DNA of 64,000 nt from Girardinichthys multiradiatus (GCF_021462225.1 NC_061805.1:26925958-26989957); one strand, 5' to 3'. Shown: positions 47,588-60,515, counted from the first letter of the stretch. The notes: a model not told the origin generated them from the letters alone. A program made the numbers and translations.

Positions 47588-49600
47588 TGTTAGAATAGGA
47601 TAAGAATGCTCATAGACATACAGTACAAGGATAAATGGCCCAAGGTTTGTCATAAATGACCTGAAGCTGGGGCACTGGGGTTGATGGTGGAGCAGCCGGT
47701 ATAACTGGTTTGATTAGAAAGCTACAGCACACTTAGATTAAGTATGGACACCCGCTACTACACAATCTAACAGATAGACACCACAATGGTGACACAGTCT
47801 ACTGATAATCACTGAGGGAGGGTACATCCATTGTATTGGAGAACCAGATATAAAAACTATATGTGACCTTCTATCGAGGCTCTTCGTCATCCTCTAACAG
47901 ACGGCGACGGTCCGAGACGGGAGCCTCAGCGCTGATCTCTGTAATCATTCCTCTGCCTTAATTTAGATTAAAAGAGCTAAAAGTTAAAAACTGTTTGAGA
48001 GTCGTTAATTTCAGAGTCTTTAGATAGAGTGGTGATTGTTTCCGGGGTCCAAGTACCGGTGGAGCTCCGAGGCGTCTGACCGCCAACCGGGTGCAGTAGC
48101 TCGGACAAATTGGTGTTTCCGCCCGCGCCCCGGAAACGGAAACCACTTTTGGATAGGATAGGGTTGCCACGGAAGGACAACACATCACAGCAGCCGCCGC
48201 AACAGGTAAGGAGATTCCTATTAAAAATCTCCAGTGTTTTTCTTGTAAAAACACTCTGGCTGTGTTGTTAGTTCTGAGTGAGCTGTTTTTGTAATTCTTG
48301 GAGGCAGAAAAATAGTTCAGAATAATTGTTGCGAACGCGTTGAACCGTAAGGCATGTAGATAAGTGGTGTGATTTTAATGGTGTCAGCCCAGGAAGAACT
48401 GTACAATCTTCTAAAAGACAGCTAAAATCTAGGGGTGTAGGTTTCGAGTTCCTTTATTGTATGCAAGGGAAGATCGGTTTCCCATGCACACAATATAAAA
48501 GCCACCTCCCTGAATGAAGCACGCTAATACTCGGGTTAGAGGTTTGTCGGGTCCTGACTTTTCCCATAAGGAGGGTCAAAAGATACTACCGAGGGGAAGT
48601 GTATGGGTTTAAAAGGCCTCCCTGATCTTCTTAAAAGATCTCAAAGCTGCCCACGTCTTTAAAAGTAAACACACAGGGATATAGATGCGCATACCCGAGT
48701 AAGGTTGTTGGGTCCTGACTATTCCATAAGAACGGTCAAAAATACTGCCAGGGGGAGTGATACGAGTTTAAAAGGCCTCTAACCTTGTTAAAGAAAAAGG
48801 TTTAAAAGCCACCCGCTCCTTTTTATTATTTTGAGTAAACAGCTGTATAAAGATAAAAGTGTAACATCAACTGGCCAGTGTGGATGTGTGTGAGTCATAA
48901 CAGTGAGCAGACTGAAGTGACGGGGGACACATTAGACTGACGGACCTTGACTGCTACATGCGAAGCTAACAGACCCTAGCTCACTGAACAAACTCTACTG
49001 TGAATAAACTTTGGTGTCTGAGAGATAACAAAGTAAGCTCTCATGTGGACCAGGAAACGGTGCTGAACCGCCTGGTTGGCCAGAGTGTGTGAAAGTGTGT
49101 GTGTGAAGTGAGAGAATGACTGAGACATCACTAGATATTGAGCTCCCTGCTTGTTCTGTAGGAGCAATGCTTGGAGACAGGGAGGAGAAATATTAACAAG
49201 TTTCACCCACAAAGATGCTTTAACAAGTTAAAACAACAGTTTGATGGAGCTTGTTTGGGTCCCGGAAATAATTGTCGAGTCACCAGAAAAGGGTAAGAAA
49301 TAATTTTTAACCATTAAGTGACACAAAGTGGTTCCACTCTAAAATGCTATATTTACAGGGTAATCAAACTTTATGTGGCCAATATTTGTCCATTTTGTCT
49401 GTCTGTTTTTGTGAAATGAATGTCTGTTTCATGTTATGTAACAAAAATTAGGGGACATGTGGCAGGATACATTTAATTTAAATTGTTTTCTGATATGAAA
49501 CTAATTGGAATTTTGAGTTTTTAGGTCTGGAGAAGCAGTCCTGACTATGGACCGCCTGCTTGAAAGGTAAAAACATTTTAAACTATCTGACACTCAGTGT
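47588..49600 (+). mobile_element. LTR/leader-like region with TATA box and splice donor (tentative)
   Basis: A TGTTAGAATAGG start, a TATAAAAA box at 47849-47856 and a GC/CpG-rich transcribed-looking block (about 47890-48205) ending in a consensus splice donor AACAG|GTAAGG (GT at 48206) fit a retrovirus-like LTR plus untranslated leader with its splice donor, or the promoter and first exon of an unrecognised transcript. Downstream, a ~90-base motif (GGGTCCTGACT...TTTAAAAGGCCTC) occurs twice, at about 48527-48620 and 48691-48779. No gag/pol/env frame is seen. Confidence 0.4.
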
Positions 49601-51040
49601 TATTTATTAAATAAGGTATCACAATAATATCTAGAGACTACAAGAGCAGGTCTGATCCAACAGTACCATAATAATATTAGGTCAGTTCTTTATGATAACA
49701 TGAAAGGAAGTGCCAGAAAGGGACAATCTCTCCCCTCAAAACATGATTTTAACAGATGGTTTGACTTTTTCCAGTCAGAATGATCAAATTAGACTCAAAT
49801 TTAACACAAGATGAAATGCACCTTAACAGAACTACTGGACTGGATGGACTAAATGGAGAAAACATTAGCTAAATGAAACAAACTTTAGTTACTTGAAATA
49901 AATACAAAGTGTGATTAAAAAGGAAACTGCAGTGTTTTTATAAAACTGGGTAAGACAAACTAAGATTATAAGACATAATATGCCCTTCATTTTTGTGTTC
50001 ATCAATTTCATTAAGCCTTCTAAACGGATGAGGAGTGAGTTTTTTCCACAGGACTCAGTTACAGTTAAATGTAAGTGAACAAGATTTAAAAAAAAAATGG
50101 TATCTATGGTTCAGATTTAATAAATACATTCACAATTAAATGAACACAATACTCTGACCCTTTTTGATGCCTACACTACACAGAAAGAGACCAATCGAGG
50201 TATGGAGATTAAAAGAGATTAAAATAAGCACTAGAACTAATGAAATTAGCACAAATTAGAAGAATAGGAACTAATACAAACTAGTGACCCCACTCTTAAA
50301 TATAATAAGGACTTACGGCATTAGAAAATATAGATAGATCTAAATAAAGCTAGATTAGAATAGAACATTCAGAGCCGTTATAATCTTGCTGACGAATATC
50401 ACAAACATTGTTATGAAACCAGATGATTACAAGAGAGCAGCTTTATCATGGCCAAACAGAAACATTTGCTGGGCACATCCAATGGCCTTCAACCTGATTT
50501 TGACTTTATTTAACCCTATCATGACACATATTATGTATGGAAAGGAATAAAAGGTATAATTGGCAGCACTGACACCTGATTATTTCAAGAGTAACCACTT
50601 GAGATGCACCATCTCATTTTTGACAGGGTCCTTGCAGAACAGAAGACGTTCTGTAAAACGAATCAAACACATATGAAAAAATCACACAGGAGTACCCACA
50701 ACGTTCTCAAGAATACACACGCACACAAACACACACTCTCACAACCACATAGTCACACGCAACCAAAATCACAACCACCAGCATAGCAACTGCATGACAC
50801 ACATCACAAGACACAAAATAAGACAACATACACATACAGAGTTCATGCTCATATCTCTGTGAGGATTAAGTCCAGAATAAATGAACCTTTATTCTTACTG
50901 AAAGCAAGAGAAAGATGTTTTACAATAAAGTAAATATGAATAACAGTGATACAGTAAGTAAGTGAGGCAAAGTATTCCAAGCTGATGAAGCTTTAAACTG
51001 AAATGCAAAACGTCTTATTTTCCTAATTCTTGGTGTAAAA
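49601..51040. other. no gene recognised
   Basis: AT-rich sequence with a CA-rich stretch at about 50705-50765. Nothing identifiable. Confidence 0.5.
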
Positions 51041-51925
51041 CACAAAAAGATTTGCTCCTAATGGCAAGGATCTGGCTGATATTCCCACTCCTGCCCCCAA
51101 TGATGACTGCAGTTTCCACCTTAATCTCTGAGAGTCAGGCTCCAGCTTCTAAGGATCCAGAGAAGTCCATTTCGGCAGTTGCCACATTTGTTGCTTCTTC
51201 CTCTTCCTGCTGTAAGCGACGCTGTCATCGACATGTTCCTGCTCCTGCTCCAAAAGGTCCAGCTGGTGCCTCCTATTTTTCCTCGGAGGGTCACACCGAA
51301 GCATCCTTCCCTGTTCCAAGGGGTCAAACCACGCCTCCTCACCTCTTCTAGAGGTTCTGGTAAGGGCCTTCCTCCTTTCCCCAGCATCTTCGACTTTGCT
51401 TCCTGCTACCAAGCAGGCTTCACGTCACAGGTCACCGCACAAACTCAGGATTCCCTGCCGTTCTCCACTGTTCTTTCAGTGCCCTCAACCTCTTCTGACC
51501 AGCCGTCATCATCATTACCATCACCAGCATGCTCTCCTGCTCCTGAGGGAATCGAAGACGGACTGCCTTTTGGTCTCCACAACAAGGGTGTCCAGGAGGA
51601 CCCGCCTCGTGTTCCTGACCTCCATGACGAGGGCGTCCAGGTAGATCCACCTCTGTCTCCAGACCCTCAACAACAATTCCACCACAGACCTTCTAAGCTC
51701 CATTAAAGATCCTCTTGGCTCCACCACAAATCTTCTGTGCTCCACTGCAGATCATCTGGGCTCTGTCATGGGTTCTTCTGACGCTCTTATGGCTCTTCAA
51801 AGGTTCCCAGCACTGTTCTCCAGAGGGTTCAACGACTTTAGAGAAAAACAAGCCTAAAGTCGCTTATAATAAGCGGACTTGGCAACACTGCTATCTGTAC
51901 GTAAAGGGCTCTTCATAACCAACTA
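51041..51925 (+). repeat. GC-richer repeat-like block with Pro-rich open frame
   Basis: A block of different base composition with a 175-codon plus-strand frame (51179-51706) rich in Pro/Ser and containing a short internal peptide repeat (GVQEDPPRVPDLHDEGVQVD). Overlapping frames on both strands and the wording resemble a transposon-derived fish repeat I have seen but cannot name. No domain is recognised and there is no splice support. Confidence 0.4.
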
Positions 51926-52319
51926 TATGCATGACTCCAAAGGATATGCAAGGGAAAGTGTACAGGGTCATGCCATTAATTTCTTTGACTATGTTGTATG
52001 ATCCTGTTCACAAAAATATTTTTCAATCAGTTTGCTGAATTGACACATGGGTTGCACCATGGGCAATAAGAAGGGATAGGTTTGCCTTAATAAAAATAAA
52101 ACACACTGGTTTACAAGGGTTTTAGAAGCTCTAGTGAAAAGGAATGAAGATTATAGGAAAAAGGTTCATTATGCCCCTAGTGAGCACTAATTGAGATTAT
52201 GAGAGTAAAATAGACTTTGTATTTTGATTATATAACTGGTGAGCAGCTCCTCAAGGCCACATCCTGAAAAATCAAAATTCATTGAACTGTCTTAGTGCAA
52301 TCATTTTTGGTAAATCATT

Positions 52320-52394
52320 GGAGGTGTAGTTTTTCTTGACAAAAAAAAAAAAATACACCTTGACATTTTTTTTGTCAAGAAAAAATACACCTCC
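52320..52394. repeat. long hairpin (inverted repeat) with ~29-base arms
   Basis: GGAGGTGTA-GTTTTTCTTGAC(A)n on the left pairs with (T)nGTCAAGAAAAAATACACCTCC on the right around a loop of about 15-18 bases that itself repeats TACACCTTGACA. Confidence 0.85.
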
Positions 52395-52399
52395 ACAAA

Positions 52400-54300
52400 T
52401 TAGACCATTTGAAATTCGTTTTGGCTGTTCTGAAACTATGGGAAGAAGACCTGTACTCAGGCCATTCTCAAACATCATATGTCCCAGTACTGTAAAGGTT
52501 TGTCTGCAACCTTATATCAAGCTACTCTCCAGGTGCGAGCTTTCTCCTATTAACATGATCTAGTCATCTACACCCATGGCAGCCAGGCTGATGGACCAGC
52601 TGAAGAGGGAATTTGGAGGGTCCAAGCACCGTTAGGGGCTTTTCTAAAGTGCTGCTGTTGACTCAAACAGACGTCAAAGTCACAAAAAAGCAGCCTAGAT
52701 CCACAAGAGCCACTATAAGAGGGTTCCAGAATCTAGATGACTTCTGTCCAAGCTGACATCAACTATGTCAATGGGGACAACGAAAAATGAGTAGAGAACA
52801 ATGCACTCTGTCGATATGTCAAGTGCTTGAACCTCTGACAGAGGAAGGCCACAGAGCAGTCTACAGATCACCCCACTGAAGGATGACTACACCCACTGTA
52901 AAATTGTTCCTGATCATGTGAATAACTCCGCAACAAACAGGTTTGTCAACATCTTGTGAATGAGAATGACCGAGAATCTCACCAAGGCTCTCATTCAAGA
53001 ACTTCAGTGAAGATTAGACCGACACTGTTCTTACAGGGACATAATAATCCTCCTCGGCAGTGATAGACTAACCAGTGTTCCTGGTTTAAAACATGAAGGA
53101 AAAACACACTTTCCCCTGGTCTAAGTATGTACTAAAAGTGGCCATATAAGCTTCTCTGGCTGGAAAAGCATAGTGTTTATTGTTTCAATGTTCATTATTG
53201 TTGGGATTATGAATCTGAGAATATTGTTTAATATTCATATTTTATCAAATAATATTTTGGTCTGTTAAGGGTTGTCCTGTGAATACCAGCCCAGTAAGGC
53301 AATGGTATTAGGACAAAATAGAAAGGTGTGAGACGAGCTCTGACATTATTGAACAGCAAAACTCTGCACATATATGGAATGAATTCACACCATTTCTTAA
53401 AATACAAGAATTTATTAACAAAAATAAGTCAACTCAAAGTCAAACATATTTCAATCAACAAACTCTTTACTATGCTAAAACAATCCAACTAAACTACCAA
53501 GCAGAATTAAAGAATATGGAAGATTAATGGGCTATGTACAATATAAACAAGTTGATTAAAGATGATTGAAAATTATGACCAAAAGAGTGATGCAACATTA
53601 CCATGCAATGTTTATGTCTGAGAACCAAGGATTATCTTGAAGAATCTGGAAATGAAGTTAAGTTAGTCTTGGAACCAACTTAGGAAATAATCAGCAAACG
53701 TTTAGACAACCATTCACAATGCAAGATCAGATAAAATATTATTTTAATAAAATAATGTTTTAAGAATGATCTGCTGAATAAAACCAACCTTCTGGATGAC
53801 TAATTCTCAACGGTGTCTCATTAGCTGCCTTTATTTCTTAAAATAATATTTAAAGAAATATTATTAAGGGAGTATTTTGGAAAAGAGCCAAATCTTTCTG
53901 GAGAAATTGGGCTTAATGGTTTTTACTTAGTTATCAAATTTAGTAAAATGATGTTTAGGGACTATTATTCACTAGCTTGAAAACTAACAACCTTTCTGTT
54001 AAATACTCATTAGTAGCAAGCACGTCTTCTTACCGGTTAGCAGTTGAGCTAACAAAAGAAGCTGATAGCTTAGCACCAGAATCAAACACTTACCTTTAAA
54101 ATACCAGGGTTAATAAAAGGGTTAAAATGCATAAGTGCAGATGGCGCGTTATGGCTGATCTTCTGTGTTTAAAATCACCCTTTAAATAAAGTTTGTTTTA
54201 TCTTTAAAAACACACAAAGAACACAAAACTGAACATGTGTGCTGCAGATAGTCTGCTAGCACTAAGATAGCTGGGTTCAACACAAACAAAACCAAACTTC
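52400..54300. other. no gene recognised
   Basis: Mixed AT-rich sequence; nothing with a supported identity. Confidence 0.4.
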
Positions 54301-54960
54301 ATAAAATGAAAAATGTTTAGATCATTTCAATCTAAATCTTTCTATTTCTCTGTTCTGCCCAAACCTAACCTCTGACCATGCTGAGGAAAAGCTGTCCGGG
54401 GCGGCGAAGTTTGAAGAAACCATCCACAATGAACAATGGTGAGCTACAGCTAACCTCCTTAGCTGTGGATGAAAGACGGCTCGTTGTGTCCCCCCACCAC
54501 ACTGCACGTTACCGTAACCACGGTGATGCGGTCTCTGCTGTCTTCCTTCCAGACTGGGAGACCGCGTCTCTGCAGGGGCTTCTCTGGAACACCGTTTGCT
54601 TCTGCAGGCCTCAGAGAGAAAGTCAGGCAATGCTTATACCTTAATTTCCCCTTTTTATGAATGAATACTGGGTACACAAACAGTTATTCACCCGTACTTA
54701 ACTGGTGTATATGATTGTGTGATCTTATGACACTCTTGGATCCAGTTGAAGAGTTATGTCCTTTTGCCAGCAAAGAGACAATAGTGCGCTGCCTCCCCTA
54801 TCCGGTCCCTCTGGAGGCCTTGTGGAAGAGGTCGGCTTGTTGGAAAGGGGGTGCTTTTATTTGGCCAGTGATGTCACAAGAAGTCCGCAGTTACCCTGTT
54901 TCCTGGCTGTGCCGGAAGTGGGTTAAGGAAGGTTTGTACTGGCCTTTCACGTTGTAACTC
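54301..54960. repeat. GC-richer repeat-like block, unidentified
   Basis: Contains overlapping 63-102 codon frames on both strands (for example 54378-54644 plus, 54630-54322 minus, 54715-54957 plus). The plus-strand 80-codon frame (54715-54957) is Cys/Trp-rich without a recognisable domain. Context and composition suggest transposon-derived sequence. Confidence 0.3.
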
Positions 54961-55705
54961 ATGGCTGTGGTCCCAACATTATTATATGATGTATTGTCAT
55001 GGCGATGGGTAACTGATGATCAACCTCCTCTTAATCATGCCTTTATGCCTTTTGTTTTGACAATCGGATGAAATGATGAACAAAAAAATCTTGTATTATG
55101 TTTTCTACATTTCTGTGCAAAGATTATTCATGTAAGTTGATACATATATGTTATGGTTATGGTGCCTTCTTGCTAGAATCTTGCCCTATAGATGGCATTA
55201 CTCCTTTACTCTATTTAAAAGACTATTAGCTAATAAATTTTTGTTTTTGTTTCAACTAACAAATAATAGATGATGAGCAGCATTGGATCCACAAGCAGGA
55301 AATGTTTAAAACATTATTTTAGATTTAATTTTTATCAACCTGCATCTGGCCAGAGTTGTTGCTTTACAACTGCATGATTAATTTACAATAACTACAAAAC
55401 ACTGATTAGCATATTTATATTTCCTTTTATTACCATCAGGTAAATCCATATCAGATAACTACAGAGAAATGCTTTTAGTAAAAAATTGTATTTATTAGAT
55501 TAAAAAACACATAATCAGTACAGAAATAGAAGGACTTAATACCTTCACTGTCTAATCATAAGCAAATATTTATATAAAGCAGAAGATAAGCAACAGTGAC
55601 GTGTGATGGGGTTCATGACTGACGAGGCACAGACTACTCTGGAGTCTCTAGGGACTTGATAAAGCGCTACACAAGTTCAGGCCATTTACCATTTTATAGA
55701 GCATG
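54961..55705. other. no gene recognised
   Basis: AT-rich sequence left of the Tc1 palindrome. Confidence 0.5.
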
Positions 55706-55707
55706 TA

Positions 55708-57037
55708 CAGGTCCTTCTCAAAATATTAGCATATTGTGATAAAGTTAATTATTTTCCATGTCATGATGAAAATGTAACATTCATATATTTTAGATTCATT
55801 GCACACTAACTGAAATATTTCAGGTCTTTTATTGTCTTAATACAGATGATTTTGGCATACAGCTCATGAAAACCCAAAATTCCTATCTCACACAATTAGC
55901 ATATTTCATCCGACCAATAAAAGAAAAGTGTTTTTAATACAAAAAACATCAACCTTCAAATAATCATGTACAGTTATGCACTCAATACTTGGTCTGGAAT
56001 CCTTTTGCAGAAATGACTGCTTCAATGCGGCGTGGCATGGAGGCAATCAGCCTGTGGCACTGCTGAGGTCTTATGGAGGCCCAGGATGCTTCGATAGCGG
56101 CCTTTAGCTCATCCAGAGTGTTGGGTCTTGAGTCTCTCAACGTTCTCTTCACAATATCCCACAGATTCTCTATGGGGTTCAGGTCAGGAGAGTTGGCAGG
56201 CCAATTGAGCACAGTGATACCATGGTCAGTAAACCATTTACCAGTGGTTTTGGCACTGTGAGCAGGTGCCAGGTCGTGCTGAAAAATGAAATCTTCATAT
56301 CCATAAAGCTTTTCAGCAAATGGAAGCATGAAGTGCTCCAAAATCTCCTGATATCTAGCTGCATTGACCCTGCCCTTGATAAAACACAGTGGACCAACAC
56401 CAGCAGCTGACACGGCACCCCAGACCATCACTGACTGTGGGTACTTGACACTGGACTTCTGGCATTTTGGCATTTCCTTCTCCCCAGTCTTCCTCCAGAC
56501 TCTGGCACCTTGATTTCCGAATGACATGCAGAATTTGCTTTCATCCGAAAAAAGTACTTTGGACCACTGAGCAACAGTCCAGTGCTGCTTCTCTGTAGCC
56601 CAGGTCTGGGGAATGCGGCACCTGTAGCCCATTTCCTGCACACGCCTGTGCACGGTGGCTCTGGATGTTTCTACTCCAGACTCAGTCCACTGCTTCCGAA
56701 GGTCCCCCAAGGTCTGGAATCGGCCCTTCTCCAAAATCTTCATCAGGGTCCGGTCACCTCTTCTCGTTTAGGTGTTTAGAGTTAACTCGTTGATTCAGAT
56801 GATTAGGTTCATAGCTTGTTTAGAGACCCTTTTAATGATATGCTAATTTTGTGAGATAGGAATTTTGGGTTTTCATGAGCTGTATGCCAAAATCATCTGT
56901 ATTAAGACAATAAAAGACCTGAAATATTTCAGTTAGTGTGCAATGAATCTAAAATATATGAATGTTAAATTTTCATCATGACATTATGGAAAATAATGAA
57001 CTTTATCACAATATGCTAATATTTTGAGAAGGACCTG
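55708..57037 (-). mobile_element. Tc1-like transposon, copy 2 (N-terminal deletion)
   Basis: 1330 bp with CAGGTCCTTCTCAAAATATT ends and TA on both sides (55706-55707, 57038-57039). The minus-strand frame 56743-55982 (253 residues) keeps the catalytic region (FSDES, FQHDLAPAHS, NPIENLWD). It lacks the 5' part of the gene: the sequence jumps from the leader 'ctctaaacacct' to about codon 60. It also lacks 14 codons (a VKPLLNQKQ-type segment) present in copy 3; copy 4 has the same gap. Confidence 0.95.
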
Positions 57038-57039
57038 TA

Positions 57040-57969
57040 TAGGCAGTGCAAACTGTTTTATATGATTGATCGCCCACAGGGATGCCAATTTTGTTGTACA
57101 ATTAAGATTGTTTGGCTATTAGCAACTGTTAATAAATGTAATTGGTAGTTAGCAATAATTAAGAAATTACCAATATGGTTAAAATATAGAAATTTAATCA
57201 GACTTCTTGTTTCAGGAACGATGACATTTTTTCCCTCTGGGTTGAAACATACTGTTGTGGCAAAATTCATAAGAGCTCAATGGTTGTCACTCAAATCAGT
57301 TTTATTATAACCTTGACAAGGGAGAACAGTTTTACAGCAATAAGACAAGTGTTCAAGAGTTAAGCTGTATCTGTTCTGACTAGACAAAGTAAGAGAACTC
57401 TCTTATAACTGCAGCCGTGTTCAAGGTAATCCCCATGAAAACAGGGGTCACTTAGAAGAGACAGAGGTGAAGCCTTTTGTAATTTTTACCTTCAGCACTA
57501 ATTCATGCAATGGGAATGGGAATTAATACTTTTATCAGGTTATGTATTAGGTCAATAACCAAGGCACTAAAAAAGTTTTCTCAACAATACCTTGCGAGCA
57601 GATTTTTCTGCAAGTGTTGAGTTTGTCAAGAAACACTTAGATTTTGACCGCTAGCGGAAAATGATTTTTCAAAGATGGCGCAAATATTTGAAGGTCTCTG
57701 CCTGATTCATTAGTTTGTACTTTTTTCCTTCACAGGATGTTTCATGGGTAACTATGTGAAACATGCTTGCTGAAGTACACAGTATGAACTAAGGTTCACA
57801 GATGACTGTTGAAGTTTTTCACTTATGTACGAATCCCAGTCTTGTATTCATTAGTTTTTACATCTTATTGGTCAATCTATTACAATACATTTTTGCAATA
57901 TATAAGTCTATATTCTTTTAACTACAAGTGTGGTTCAGTAAGAAGATGTTAGACCTATCATTTGGCTTC
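57040..57969. repeat. 930-bp spacer, left arm of inverted repeat
   Basis: Mirror image of 59584-60513 with only a few differences over the parts compared by eye (about 98% in the outer 250 bases). Joined to Tc1 TA sites at both ends. Its identity is unknown; read in reverse it contains AATAAAACTGATTTGAG, so an LTR-like origin is possible. Confidence 0.93.
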
Positions 57970-57971
57970 TA

Positions 57972-59581
57972 CAGGTCCTTCTCAAAATATTAGCATATTG
58001 TGATAAAGTTCATTATTTTCCATAATGTAATGATGAAAATTTAACATTCATATATTTTAGATTCATTGCACACTAACTGAAATATTTCAGGTCTTTTATT
58101 GTCTTAATACGGATGATTTTGGCGTACAGCTCATGAAAACCCAAAATTCCTATCTCACAAAATTAGCATATCATTAAAAGGGTCTCTAAACGAGCTATGA
58201 ACCTAATCATCTGAATCAACGAGTTAACTCTAAACACCTGCAAAAGATTCCTGAGGCCTTTAAAACTCCCAGCCTGGTTCATCACTCAAAACCCCAATCA
58301 TGGGTAAGACTGCCGACCTGACTGCTGTCCAGAAGGCCACTATTGACACCCTCAAGCAAGAGGGTAAGACACAGAAAGAAATTTCTGAACGAATAGGCTG
58401 TTTCCAGAGTGCTGTATCAAGGCACCTCAGTGGGAAGTCTGTGGGAAGGAAAAAGTGTGGCAGAAAACGCTGCACAACGAGAAGAGGTGACCGGACCGTG
58501 AGGAAGATTGTGGAGAAGGGCCGATTCCAGACCTTGGGGGACCTGCGGAAGCAGTGGACTGAGTCTGGAGTAGAAACATCCAGAGCCACCGTGCACAGGC
58601 GTGTGCAGGAAATGGGCTACAGGTGCCGCATTCCCCAGGTCAAGCCACTTTTGAACCAGAAACAGCGGCAGAAGCGCCTGACCTGGGCTACAGAGAAGCA
58701 GCACTGGACTGTTGCTCAGTGGTCCAAAGAACTTTTTTCGGATGAAAGCAAATTCTGCATGTCATTTGGAAATCAAGGTGCCAGAGTCTGGAGGAAGACT
58801 GGGGAGAAGGAAATGCCAAAATGCCAGACGTCCAGTGTCAAGTACCCACAGTCAGTGATGGTCTGGGGTGCCGTGTCAGCTGCTGGTGTTGGTCCACTGT
58901 GTTTTATCAAGGGCAGGGTCAATGCAGCTAGCTATCAGGAGATTTTGGAGCACTTCATGCTTCCATCTGCTGAAAAGCTTTATGGAGATGAAGATTTCAT
59001 TTTTCAGCACGACCTGGCACTTGCTCACAGTGCCAAAACCACTGGTAAATGGTTTACTGACCATGGTATCACTGTGCTCAATTGGCCTGCCAACTCTCCT
59101 GACCTGAACCCCATAGAGAATCTGTGGGATATTGTGAAGAGAACGTTGAGAGACTCAAGACCCAACACTCTGGATGAGATAAAGGCCGCTATTGAAGCAT
59201 CCTGGGCCTCCATAAGACCTCAGCAGTGCCACAGGCTGATTGCCTCCATGCCACGCCGCATTGAAGCAGTCATTTCTGCCAAAGGATTCCTGACCAAGTA
59301 TTGAGTGCATAACTGTACATGATTATTTGAAGGTTGATGTTTTTTGTATTAAAAACACTTTTCTTTTATTGGTCGGATGAAATATGCTAATTTTGTGAGA
59401 TAGGAATTTTGGGTTTTCATGAGCTGTATGCCAAAATCATCCGTATTAAGACAATAAAAGACCTGAAATATTTCAGTTAGTGTGCAATGAATCTAAAATA
59501 TATGAATGTTAAATTTTCATCATTACATTATGGAAAATAATGAACTTTATCACAATATGCTAATATTTTGAGAAGGACCTG
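57972..59581 (+). mobile_element. Tc1-like transposon, copy 3 (complete)
   Basis: 1610 bp with TA duplications at 57970-57971 and 59582-59583 and long (about 200 bp) terminal inverted repeats beginning CAGGTCCTTCTCAAAATATT. It sits exactly on the symmetry axis of the surrounding inverted repeat. It carries the only uninterrupted transposase in this family here. Confidence 0.96.
58300..59304 (+). CDS. Tc1-like transposase (DD34E), intact frame
   Basis: 334 residues, the normal length for Tc1-type transposases; cut-and-paste enzyme acting on the element ends at TA sites. An N-terminal paired-like helix-turn-helix DNA-binding half (about 1-120: TAVQKATIDTLKQEGKTQKEI, QSAVSRHLSG, GRKKCGRKR nuclear-signal-like run) is followed by an RNase H-fold catalytic domain with D148 (FSDES), D238 (FQHDLALAHS) and E273 (NPIENLWD). 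The spacing is 34 residues between the last two. QHDLALAH differs from the usual QHDLAPAH by a Pro-to-Leu change, so activity is uncertain. The ATG follows the leader and is shared with copy 4. Confidence 0.95.
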   Translation: MGKTADLTAVQKATIDTLKQEGKTQKEISERIGCFQSAVSRHLSGKSVGRKKCGRKRCTTRRGDRTVRKIVEKGRFQTLGDLRKQWTESGVETSRATVHRRVQEMGYRCRIPQVKPLLNQKQRQKRLTWATEKQHWTVAQWSKELFSDESKFCMSFGNQGARVWRKTGEKEMPKCQTSSVKYPQSVMVWGAVSAAGVGPLCFIKGRVNAASYQEILEHFMLPSAEKLYGDEDFIFQHDLALAHSAKTTGKWFTDHGITVLNWPANSPDLNPIENLWDIVKRTLRDSRPNTLDEIKAAIEASWASIRPQQCHRLIASMPRRIEAVISAKGFLTKY

Positions 59582-59583
59582 TA

Positions 59584-60513
59584 GAAGCCAAATGATAGGT
59601 CTAACATCTTCTTACTGAACCACACTTGTAGTTAAAAGAATATAGACTTATATATTGCAAAAATGTATTGTAATAGATTAACCAATAAGATGTAAAAACT
59701 AATGAATACAAGACTGGGATTCGTACATAAGTGAAAAACTTCAACAGTCATCTGTGAACCTTAGTTCATACTGTGTACTTCAGCAAGCATGTTTCACATA
59801 GTTACCCATGAAACATCCTGTGAAGGAAAAAAGTACAAACTAATGAATCAGGCAGAGACCTTCAAATATTTGCGCCATCTTTGAAAAATCATTTTCCGCT
59901 AGCGGTCAAAATCTAAGTGTTTCTTGACAAACTCAACACTTGCAGAAAAATCTGCTCGCAAGGTATTGTTGAGAAAACTTTTTTAGTGCCTTGGTTATTG
60001 ACCTAATACATAACCTGATAAAAGTATTAATTCCCATTCCCATTGCATGAATTAGTGCTGAAGGTAAAAATTACAAAAGGCTTCACCTCTGTCTCTTCTA
60101 AGTGACCCCTGTTTTCATGGGGATTACCTTGAACACGGCTGCAGTTATAAGAGAGTTCTCTTACTTTGTCTAGTCAGAACAGATACAGCTTAACTCTTGA
60201 ACACTTGTCTTATTGCTGTAAAACTGTTCTCCCTTGTCAAGGTTATAATAAAACTGATTTGAGTGACAACCTTTGAGCTCTTATGAATTTTGCCACAACA
60301 GTATGTTTCAACCCAGAGGGAAAAAATTTCATCGTTCCTGAAACAAGAAGTCTGATTAAATTTCTATATTTAAACCATATTGGTAATTTCTTAATTATTG
60401 CTAACTACCAATTACATTTATTAACAGTTGCTAATAGCCAAACAATCTTAATTGCACAACAAAATTGGCATCCCTGTGGGCGATCAATCATATAAAACAG
60501 TTTGCACTGCCTA
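59584..60513. repeat. 930-bp spacer, right arm of inverted repeat
   Basis: Inverted copy of 57040-57969; see that entry. A 70-codon frame (60283-60495) is simply the counterpart of the minus-strand frame 57270-57058 and is not a gene. Confidence 0.93.
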
Positions 60514-60515
60514 TA

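Noticed and set aside
57058..57270. 70-codon frame repeated at 60283-60495 as a conserved peptide
   Set aside because: Similarity is due to the inverted duplication of the whole spacer, not selection on the frame.
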